From Conus ventricosus (Eukaryota; Mollusca; Gastropoda; Neogastropoda; Conidae): a stretch of DNA of 17,500 nt. The DNA lies in NCBI GenBank assembly GCA_018398815.1, contig CM031600.1:56697493-56714992 (forward strand), read 5' to 3'. The notes under the pieces were generated by a model. It saw nothing but the letters and a program-made list of their open reading frames with translations. It was not told the DNA's origin and did no database searches. This document shows, piece by piece, positions 1-7,387 of the stretch. The position numbers and the translations under genes are program-made. The first letter of the stretch is position 1. Each line of letters begins with the position of its first letter.

Positions 1-1165
1 TTTGGCTGGATAAATTTTACCCTAAGATCACTCAGGACAGGGCAGCAGAATAAAAAGTGTACTTCATCTTCTTTACCGATGTTACATAGACGGTAGGTAA
101 GTATATTTTCGTTTCTGACATTATATCTAAAACAATGACAAGCAATACCAGACACACCAAATCGAAACTTGGTCAATGCGCTCTTAATGTATCTATTCAT
201 TTTCAATTCAATATAAGGTTCTTTCAGATGAGTGGTTTTAAACAACCTGTACCAAGAAAATCTATCGCTAGTGTATATGTGATCATGCCAGTCCTGCCAC
301 CTACAATCAATGATTCTTTGCTTAAAAGATGTTAGAAAACCTGATATATTTTGAACACCCTGATTATCCCAAACAAATGAAAATCCATAAGAATTTAAAC
401 AGTGGCGGACATTTGTAACCCATGTCTTCTTACCATTGGCATCTAACTTAAATAACATTTTGTACGCTTTAAAAGGCAATCTGTCTTCATTTATTCTTGT
501 CAGTTCAGCCAGTATTTGATATATTTAAGATATGAATTGAGGTCAATAGGGTATCTACCTAGTTCGCCCTAAACAAGATCATTTGGCGTTCGAATGTCGA
601 CATTAAGAAAGCGTTTCAGTGCAAACAAATGTACTTTTTCTATTTCCGTAGTTTTCTCAAAAGCCCATATTTCCGCACCGTACTGTAACACTGACTGGAT
701 CTGAGAGTCAAATAGTTTACTAAACACGCTGAAAGCATTGCAATCTAGTTTATACAGAATGTGAAATAAGAGAATAAGTGCTTTCTTTCCTTTATTAGCT
801 ATATTTTGACATGCAAAACTAAAACTAAGTCTTGTTGAAAAATATATTCCAAGATACTTATATGCATTTACTACCTGAACTTTCTCATTTCCATAGTTCC
901 ATTTCTCACTCGCTGACAAATACCCTTACGAAAAACAATAATATTACTTTTGTCCATGTCTACTTTTAGTTCTAATTTACTTGCAGCATTATATAAGCTA
1001 TTCAACTGCCTTTGTAAACCGACTACTGTTATAGATAATATAATAATGTCATCAGCAAAAAGTAGAATAAACAGTTCTATGAAATCGAACGTAACACCAT
1101 GAAGACCATTCTCAATTATTTCCAAAGCCAGTTCATCTATAAATAGTGAAAACAAAACGAAACCA
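1..1165 (-). pseudogene. LINE (non-LTR retrotransposon) reverse transcriptase, 3' part, decayed
   Basis: Reading leftwards, about 1165-925 encodes the reverse-transcriptase palm: an LFSLFIDELALE stretch, then the catalytic FADD box (LLFADDIIILS, a variant of YxDD), then LKVDMDKSNIIVFRKG. A frameshift near 920 leads into 919-569 with the thumb region (AYKYLGIYFSTRLSF, LQYGAEIW, LFALKRFLNV). The TAG at 569-571 replaces the codon after NDLV; the same frame continues as GELGRYPIDLN and stops near 505. A third frame is then open from about 514 to the window edge, about 170 codons without a start Met. It ends in a C-terminal zinc-knuckle-like segment with RLCNIGKEDEVHFLFCCPVL, as in the RT-associated Cys/His domain of many LINEs. 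Homology stops abruptly at a (CT)n tract, so the copy is 5'-truncated, as usual for LINEs; its 3' end lies off the window. The enzyme would copy element RNA at a nicked target. Clade not assigned. Three lesions mean it is not functional. Confidence 0.9.
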
Positions 1166-1171
1166 ACAATC

Positions 1172-1235
<64 letters not shown>

Positions 1236-1236
1236 A
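1172..1236. repeat. (GA)n followed by (ACAG)n microsatellite
   Basis: About 22 GA units (1172-1216) run into about five ACAG units (1217-1235). The tract sits exactly between the broken 5' side of the LINE and the first minisatellite unit. Confidence 0.95.
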
Positions 1237-1337
1237 AGTGCCTCTTCACTCCCATTGGGCACCAAAGAGACAGTGCCTCTTCACTCCCTCAAGGCACAAA
1301 CACAGAAAGTGCCTCTTCTCTCCCTCAAGACACCGAC
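1237..1337. repeat. 36-bp minisatellite, left fragment (about 3 units)
   Basis: Three copies start with AGTGCCTCTTC at about 1237, 1272 and 1308. They have the same unit as the large array from 2540, so the two blocks were one array before the 1338-2539 insertion. The last unit is cut at GACACCGAC (1329-1337), and the same nine bases restart the array at 2536-2544. Confidence 0.9.
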
Positions 1338-2539
1338 TGTAACATGGTAAGGCTCACGACCTAACACTTTAGATTGTCGTCAAACTTGTTCCAAGACTCA
1401 ACATACTTCATCACAAATTCTTTACGTCACGGTGCGTAGCGCAGGCCGTGACGTCATTTTCTTCGGAAGACTACCTGCTCTTATTGTTTATTTTATTTTG
1501 TTTTGTGCCAGAAGCAGATTTAATATTTCACATATTATTCTTCATTTAAGTTGTGTGTTCTTATTCCGTGAACCAGCATCCTTCGGAAACTGTCAAATAC
1601 TGTGTTTGTCCAAAATCGTCAAGGAACTTTATTTTCTCATCGCATCCCCAAGATACGATTATTCATACGCGATGACGAAGCTAAAAGACAGTTACTGAAG
1701 TGGAACGAGTCAAGAGAGGACACATCGCCAACAGCAGAGAGCCGTTTTGAGAAGAGACATCCCTCCTTGCCCATACAGCAAGCCCGGAACGAATGGAATT
1801 CATTCTAGACACTCTCTTGAGGTCTGATGTGCAGTTGAGAACACCAGGACTTCGATAGATCCTGCCAACAGTTCATAATAAGGCTTCGTCAGCCGGACTT
1901 GCAGCGATCTAGTCATCCATTGCCGTCAACGGTTTTCTTCCCTCTGTGACCCGCCTTCGTTTTAGGTGCACCGCGGACCATCGCCCTACCAGAGTGTCCA
2001 CCCAAGAGAGCTCCGGTCAGCCTGGACAGAGCCCAGCACTGCATCATTGCGGCACCGGCCTTCGGAACGACGACCGTGCAGTTCTGACCGGGAGGCCAGC
2101 TGGTGACATTGGCGTTGCGAGAGCCTTGGGTCCGCGCTCGTCGCATCTTCTATTCTTTGAGTTACGCATTGTGGGCCAATCGATCAGATCTACGCTACGT
2201 TACGGTACTTCATGATGGGGATCTGGACCTGAAGAACTGGAGGAGCAGATAACTTCACTAGTCGTGACGAGGATTGTCTATTATTCCCAGACATTAACAC
2301 CATAGTGCCCGTGCCAGATAAGGACAAACTTTTCTTCAAATTTCATTTATTTCACACATTTATTTTCTTTCATTCAAACGCAGAAACGATCATCCAACAC
2401 GTCCACACACACACACATTCGTTAATAAATTGTGAATTGTTTATTTTGCTTCTGTCGTGAAGAGTGGGTGCGATCGGTTGGACGTGAAGTTGTCGAGCGA
2501 TAGGTGAACTGAACAGCCGTCACACCAATCGGCGTGACA
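1338..2539 (+). mobile_element. LTR-like insertion (probable solo LTR), 1.2 kb
   Basis: This non-satellite segment interrupts the minisatellite. It begins TGTAAC and ends GTGACA, a short imperfect inverted terminus with the TG..CA ends typical of LTRs. CCGAC flanks both sides (1333-1337, 2540-2544), a 5-bp target duplication of the size usual for Ty3/gypsy elements. The identity reaches nine bases (GACACCGAC at 1329-1337 and 2536-2544), so a 9-bp duplication with ends at 1338/2535 is the alternative. An AATAAA at 2424-2429, about 110 bp before the right end, fits an R/U5 arrangement on the plus strand. No long ORF, no second LTR and no internal protease/RT coding are visible, hence solo LTR. 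Orientation rests on the AATAAA and is inferred. Another element class with 9-bp duplication (for example Mutator-like) is possible, but no long terminal inverted repeats are seen. Confidence 0.6.
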
Positions 2540-3830
2540 CCGACACAGACAGTGCCTCTTCTCTTCCTCCAGACATTAACAGACACAGTGCCTCTTCTCT
2601 CCCTCCTGGCACTATCACAGACAGTGCCTCTTCTCTCCCTCAAGGCATCAACCCAGACCGTGCCTCTTCTCTCCCTCAAAACACCAACACAGACAGTGCC
2701 TCTTCTCTTCCTCAAGGCACCAACACAGACAGTGCCTCTTCTCTCCCTCAAGGCACCAACACAGACAGTGCCTCTTCTCTCCCTCAAGGCACCAACACAG
2801 ACAGTGCCTCTTTCTCTCCTCAAGGCACCAACACAGACAGTGCCTCTTCTCTCCCTCAAGGTACAAACACAGTTAGTGCCTCTTCTCTTCCTCAAGGCAC
2901 CAACACAGAAAGTGCCTCTTCTCTCCCTCCAGACACCAACACAGACAGTGCCTCTTCTCTTCCTCAAGGCACCAACACAGACAGTGCCTCTTCTCTCCTC
3001 AGACACAACACAGGCAGTGCTCTTCTCTTCCTCAGAGCACCACACATCCTCTCCAGGCCAAGGTGCTTTCTCTCCTAGCACACAACGTGCCTTTCTCTCC
3101 TCAGACACCAACACAGACAGTGCCTCTTCTCTCCTCAAGGCACCAACACAGACAGTGCCTCTTCTTCCTCAAGGCACCACACAGACGGTGCCTCTTCTCT
3201 CCCTCAGACACCAACACAGACAGTGCCTCTTCTCTCCCTCCAGACACCAACATAGACAGTGCCTCTTCTCTCCCTCCAGACACCAACACAGACAGTGCCT
3301 CTTCTCTCCCCAGACACCAACACAGACAGTGCCTCTTCTCTCCCTCAGCACCAACACAGACAGTGCCTCTTCTCTCCCTCCAGACACCAACATAGACAGT
3401 GCCTCTTCTCTCCCTCAAGCACCAACACAGACAGTGCCTCTTCTCTCCCTCCAGACACCAACACAGACAGTGCCTCTTCTCTCCCTCCAGCACCAACACA
3501 GACAGTGCCTCTTCTCTCCCTCCAGACACCAACAAGACAGTGCCTCTTCTCTCCTCCAGACACCAACACAGACAGTGCCTCTTCTCTCCCTCCAGACACC
3601 AACACAGACAGTGCCTCTTCTCTCCCTCCAGACACCAACACAGACAGTGCCTCTTCTCTCCCTCCAGACACCAACACAGACAGTGCTCTTCTCTCCCTCC
3701 AGAACACCAACACAGAACATGCCTCTCTCTCCCTCCAGACACTAACACAGACAGTGCCTCTTCTCTCCCTCCAGACACAACACAGACAGTGCCTCTTCTC
3801 TCCCCCACTACTCAGACACAATGTTCCAGA
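2540..3830. repeat. 36-bp minisatellite array, about 36 units
   Basis: Tandem units carry the core GTGCCTCTTCTCTCCCTC followed by a spacer such as AAGGCACCAACACAGACA or CAGACACCAACACAGACA. I count about 36 units by hand. Single-base gains and losses occur in many, and a more diverged stretch lies at about 3010-3095. Because 36 is a multiple of three and the unit has no stop in any of six frames, long open frames arise on both strands, up to 403 codons at 2534-3745 on plus and about 235 codons on minus. They have no unique sequence or conserved start, and repeat units switch frame after each indel, so I do not call them genes. The array decays near 3830 into CA-rich sequence. Confidence 0.95.
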
Positions 3831-3944
3831 CACTAACACACTAACCCCCCCACACACAACACACACGTGCACATCTGAGAAAGTGACAATGGCCGAGAGC
3901 TCCCCCTTAGCAATCAGAGAACATTTCTATTTCGGAGAGCGAAA

Positions 3945-4077
3945 GGGGGGGGGGGGGGGGGGGGGACGGGGGGGGGGGGGGGGAGAGGAAGGGGGGGGGG
4001 AGGAAGGGGCGGGGGGGGGGGGGAGGAAGGGGCGGGGAGGAAGGGGAGGGGGGAGGGGAGGGGGGGGGGGGGGGGGG
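3945..4077 (+). repeat. G-rich tract (poly-G with GA/GAGGAAG interruptions)
   Basis: 133 bp almost entirely G on plus, starting with an uninterrupted run of 21 G, then G runs split by A, GAGGAA and single C. It has many chances to form G-quadruplexes on plus or a purine triplex. The proline-rich and glycine-rich frames across it are composition artefacts. Its exact length is likely unreliable, because such runs are error-prone in sequencing. Confidence 0.95.
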
Positions 4078-4460
4078 ACAAAACTAAGTGGCGGAACATG
4101 AACGGAGATTTCCATTATTTGACTGCATCCTTTCAACACAACCTTCACTTCTCCAAGACAAAGCGGATATTAAACGGAAGGAATCGGAATCAGACGCTCG
4201 ACTTTGTGTCGTTGTTGATGAAATCCGGCTTTGTTCGGCATCGTCGACTCTTCCGTTTCTAACTAATTACTGTCGTCAGTGTCGGACTTCGTGATTCGTC
4301 CGCGTCTGATGACCTCCTCGCGATCAGAAGGTAAGAGACCTCGGCGTTCGCCTGTTCTTTGAGAGACGTTTGTGGGGCCCCCTTACGCTAACACCAGCCC
4401 CGCATCCTTACAGCAATCTCCAACATAGCATTTTACGTTGATCTTCGGCACTTTTGTCGA
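4078..4460. other. Gene-free stretch between G-tract and piggyBac left end
   Basis: Unique-looking, CpG-containing sequence with no convincing coding frame; the open frame 4088-4294 has no recognisable motif. It ends exactly at the TTAA that begins the transposon. Confidence 0.6.
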
Positions 4461-4497
4461 TTAACCCATATATGCCCACCGTCCCATTTATGGGACG
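4461..4497 (+). repeat. piggyBac left terminal region: TTAACCC and subterminal palindrome
   Basis: TTAA (4461-4464) is the target site and CCC starts the element. CGTCCCATTTATGGGACG at 4480-4497 is a perfect 8-bp-arm palindrome with a 2-base centre. By analogy with subterminal repeats in this superfamily it is a plausible transposase contact site; that is inference. Confidence 0.75.
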
Positions 4498-4679
4498 CAA
4501 TATTGTAATGAAGATACTAAGTCAACTGAACCCAGTACAGTGACTTACATGCTCAAGACAGGTCAAGGGAGGCCATGTGTGACCCACTGCTGTGTTCTGG
4601 GGAATTAATCTCCCTTAGCTTTTCCAAAGGAGGCTGCCATTTGCAATTTTGAGTGTGGACTGGAGTAGTGGAGAGCATC

Positions 4680-5635
4680 ATGGCAAGCAACAAATGGTGA
4701 GTTCGTATTTCTTTTTAAAAACCACTTTTTTTTTAATATCAAACAAAGAACAAATAATGGAGATAATGATCTTATCTGAAAACGTTTTTCATGGATTTTT
4801 CAGAAAATGATCTTGCTTGCATTTGTGAATGTTTAAAGTGCCGTCCCAAAAATGGGACAGTGGCCACAAGAGGGGTGGGTTTTTTAACACATACAAAGAA
4901 GGAACTTGCTTCTCTTGTCTTTCAGACTCTACAATGTTCATCAAGTTCTGTCAATGCTGGAAGATGACAGCAGCATCCAAGAAGCCACTGTCTACATTGA
5001 GCCACCTCCTGTGAATGAGGACACTGATGAAGACAGCGGAGAAGAAGACGGGGAGGGGACAGTATCCAACCTCAATGGGCGTCAGCTGCAGGCACCTGCT
5101 ACGGCCACAGTATTCCAGCACGGTCAACGCCGCCAAATTTATGATCCTGAGGGTGACAGTTCTTCAGATGAAATGGTAAGAATGATTCCTGATTCACCAC
5201 TACAACCAGACCATGGGCGGTGTCGATCGCACTGACCAGAACGTGGACAAATACAGGATTGCCATACGCTCTAAAAAATGGTGGTGGGCCATCTTTTCTT
5301 ACTGTGTGGACGTCTTCATCCAACAGGTGTGGCATCTCTACAGAGCAACCGGGGCAGCAAAGAACAACCCGCTGGATCTTCTCGCCATCCGCAGGGCAGT
5401 TTCCAGGGTCTACCTTGCACGGGCTTCTCATGCAGCACCTGGCCGTCCAAGAAGCTTTGTACCTGTGGACAAGCGTGTGGCAGAAGAGGTCAGGTTTGAC
5501 CGTGTGGATCACCTGGTGGAAAGATGGCCAACACAGCTGAGATGCGGTGAATGCGGCCTGAAGACCAAGCGTCGGTGCTCAAAATGCAAGGTCGGGGTAC
5601 ATGACAGATACTTCCAGCAGTACCATGGAAAGTGA
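4680..5635 (+). pseudogene. piggyBac-type transposase, catalytic core deleted
   Basis: Exon 1 is ATG at 4680 to 4696 (M-A-S-N-K plus two bases), donor GTGAGT at 4697. The intron is 4697-4925, with a pyrimidine tract and CAG acceptor. Exon 2 (4926-5175) encodes the acidic N-terminus typical of PGBD-like transposases: VHQVLSMLEDD, EPPPVNEDTDEDSGEEDG, then NLNGRQL. A consensus donor (GTAAGA, 5176) follows. Only ten bases later another frame (open from 5186) reads HHYNQTMGGVDRTDQN, the family's late conserved motif, then SIRSKKWWW-like RSKKWWWAIFSY, and the C-terminal cysteine-rich zinc domain CGECG..CSKCKVGVHDRYFQQYH ending at 5635. Some 300 residues, including the three catalytic Asp, are therefore missing. 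Joining exons 1 and 2 in phase gives TGA, and a Tyr sits where the family has a zinc-binding Cys. A full-length family member is roughly 550-600 residues. Not functional. Confidence 0.9.
4842..4859. repeat. third, diverged copy of the piggyBac palindrome, in the intron
   Basis: CGTCCCAAAAATGGGACA has the same GTCCCA/TGGGAC arms as the terminal palindromes with an altered centre, placed in intron 1 about 360 bp inside the left end. Confidence 0.75.
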
Positions 5636-5870
5636 CACTTTCAATGTCTTCAGTCTTGATGATCCAGACACCAGCCCTCTCTTCTCCAGTTCAATTGAAT
5701 TCAGAATGACCAAAGACTCTGATTGTTTCACAAAAAAAGACAAACTTTTCTTTAGGTTTTGTTTCATTCCGTACAAAATATAAGAACGAACATTTTCATT
5801 TATCAAAGGCAAAGTTTGCTTAGAATAAACTTTTGTGGCTATTTCTTGGCATATTGAATTATTTTATTTC

Positions 5871-5876
5871 AATAAA
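5871..5876 (+). terminator. candidate polyadenylation signal of the transposase gene
   Basis: AATAAA, 235 bp after the transposase stop; another lies at 5824-5829. Position and orientation fit the 3' end of the gene. Confidence 0.45.
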
Positions 5877-5929
5877 AGATCAGTAAATCTTTTATTTTTT
5901 GCTTTGAAGTGTCATGCGAAAAGGCAAGA

Positions 5930-6085
5930 AAACCCCTACCCTCTCGTGCCCACCGTCCCATTTATGGGACGGTCATATTTTACATCCTAAATCACTGAAA
6001 TCACCCCCCCCCCCCCCTTAAGTCCAAATCGTTACACAGTCATTACTATGAAGACAGGTCAGTTGTTGGCCTGCGCTTGTTTTCC
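5930..6085 (+). repeat. direct repeat of the piggyBac left-end region
   Basis: The 25 bases at 5947-5971 are identical to 4473-4497. Weaker similarity continues on both sides: ACCC before it, then ATATT, TAAATCACTGAA (against TAAGTCAACTGAA on the left), and CAGTCATTACTATGAAGACAGGTCA against the 4535-4565 region. Because the non-palindromic TGCCCAC flank lies on the same side in both, the orientation is direct. Confidence 0.7.
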
Positions 6086-6448
6086 CCCCCCCACTATTAG
6101 ATTGTTCGTCTGTGTATTTGTCTGACTTTATTCAAGTTTAAAAGGCTGTGCCAGGCTTGAATAAAAGTTACTCTGTGTTAGGTTTTCCTATGGGAGCAAA
6201 AAATACCCATTGTTTACTGTTTATGTTTACTGTTCCCGCCATTTCATTTCCGTACTGAAATCAAGTTTTACTCCATGAGCACAAAATAGCGTATTACGAC
6301 CAAATGCCATTCGATATGCACTTTTGTTAAAAAAAAAAAAAGTGGCATATATGGAAATTTCACAGGGGCATTGCTATTCATGCACTGAGTACGGAATCCA
6401 CGGCAGGAAAGGATTTTTAAAAAAGAAAAAGGATTTAATGTGATTTCA
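6022..6448. other. Gene-free AT-rich stretch with a small hairpin
   Basis: No coding frame with motifs. TTTATTCAAG (6127-6136) and CTTGAATAAA (6156-6165) are exact inverted repeats around a 19-base loop that itself contains GGC..GCC; the right arm includes AATAAA. Homopolymers: C/T at about 6083-6093 and A12 near 6330. Confidence 0.6.
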
Positions 6449-6633
6449 TGTGTGTATGCGCGCGCGCGTGTGTGTGTATGCGTGTGTGTGTGTGTGTGTG
6501 TGGGGGGGGGGGGGGTCCCGTGTGTGTGTTGTGTGTGGGGTGTGTGTGTGTGTGTGTGTGTGTGTTGTGTTGTGTGTATCGTGTGCGTGTGCGTGTGCAT
6601 GTGTGGGGGTGGGGGGGGGGAAGGGGTGTGTGA
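6449..6633. repeat. (GT)n microsatellite with CG and G-run interruptions
   Basis: A long GT tract containing a GCGCGCGC block, a G13 run at about 6501-6514 and TTG or GGGG interruptions. Open frames on both strands across it encode only Cys/Val or His/Thr dipeptides. Confidence 0.95.
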
Positions 6634-6944
6634 GTGTTGATGTGTATACAAATAATATATATATAACGGCTTTCTTTTGTAACGATTTATAATTCTTCTT
6701 GAAATGTTTGTGTACTGGAAATGATGTGAAGCAGAAGAAGAATGAACGCTACACCATAGCATCGTTTGCTTTATATGCCGTCATCATTGTATTTCCCAAA
6801 GAACAAAAAGCAATAGTTTCAAACTTGTACCTACGGCTAGAGAAAAATTATGACAAAATACATATCAAAAAAGTAGAAGAAAGTAAACGTCGCGAGGTAC
6901 CGAAAACTTCGAAATTAAATCTTTTTTTTGACGCTTTAAATTTT

Positions 6945-7110
6945 GCATCCCGACGCTGACCGTCTGCTGTAGCCGGATTCTGCTGCTCGCGCTGCACGCG
7001 CTACGTCATCTTCCTTACAGGGCGTGGCGCCACCCACATTTTCAACTGCGAAATGAGGGCGGAAACTGTTTCCGACCCCGGCGAATCCCACTTTGGTGAA
7101 TAGAACTGAT
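6945..7110. promoter_or_regulatory. short CpG-rich patch, possible promoter or first-exon area
   Basis: About 15 CpG in roughly 150 bp within AT-rich surroundings, with a TACGTCAT cAMP-element-like site and GGGCGTGGC/CCACCC GC-box-like sites. A GTAAGT donor-like site follows near 7110 on plus, and a stronger CTG|GTAAGT lies on minus near 7163. It precedes the family relic that opens at 7388 behind an acceptor-like sequence. Promoter role is inference only. Confidence 0.2.
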
Positions 7111-7278
7111 TTCGATGTGTAAGTTTCACATATAACAACATACATAACAAAGTGAATACTTACCAGACTTTTTTGTCACTGTGTCTTGTATATCAGGGGT
7201 TTTTATATTTCGCCTACTGCATCAACACAACTTTCCCCCACGCAGTCCTCACGGAATGTATGGTCAGCAACCATCGTC

Positions 7279-7280
<2 letters not shown>

Positions 7281-7309
<29 letters not shown>
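7281..7309. repeat. (CA)n microsatellite
   Basis: About 14 uninterrupted CA units. Confidence 0.95.
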
Positions 7310-7387
7310 GTACGTCAGATGAGAATAAAATTTAAGAAATATTTACGTAGAAGTTACAACTTAGGTAGTCTATCTTGTTTTCCGCAG

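Larger units (their letters stand above)
4461..6021 (+). mobile_element. piggyBac-superfamily DNA transposon copy, internally deleted
   Basis: The left end is TTAA (4461-4464) followed by CCC, the standard piggyBac target duplication and terminal bases. The palindrome CGTCCCATTTATGGGACG follows at 4480-4497. The interior carries a broken piggyBac transposase gene on plus (4680-5635), then AATAAA signals at 5824-5829 and 5871-5876. The right boundary is uncertain. A 25-bp exact copy of the left subterminal motif is at 5947-5971 in the same, not inverted, orientation, and a TTAA at 6018-6021 follows a C run instead of the expected GGG. The 6021 end is therefore provisional; the element may stop before about 5930, with a second left-end-like copy abutting it. 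Confidence 0.8.

Noticed and set aside
1946..2215. Overlapping frames on both strands inside the LTR-like block
   Set aside because: GC-rich region; no gag, protease or RT motif in either frame.
2534..3745. 403-codon plus-strand frame, and overlapping minus-strand frames of 235-238 codons
   Set aside because: They are made by the 36-bp stop-free satellite unit; several start in flanking sequence but gain no unique domain.
2540..3830. CRISPR-like reading of the 36-bp periodic array
   Set aside because: Units are contiguous with no unique spacers and the window is eukaryotic.
6018..6021. TTAA as the definite right end of the piggyBac element
   Set aside because: Preceded by a C-run rather than GGG, and the neighbouring motif is in direct orientation; kept only as a provisional boundary.
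6268..6762. 164-codon minus-strand frame with His/Thr repeats
   Set aside because: Crosses the CA/GT tract; flanks show no known motif.
6699..6959. 86-codon Lys-rich plus-strand frame
   Set aside because: No recognisable domain, no clear splice partners; open by AT-rich chance as far as I can tell.
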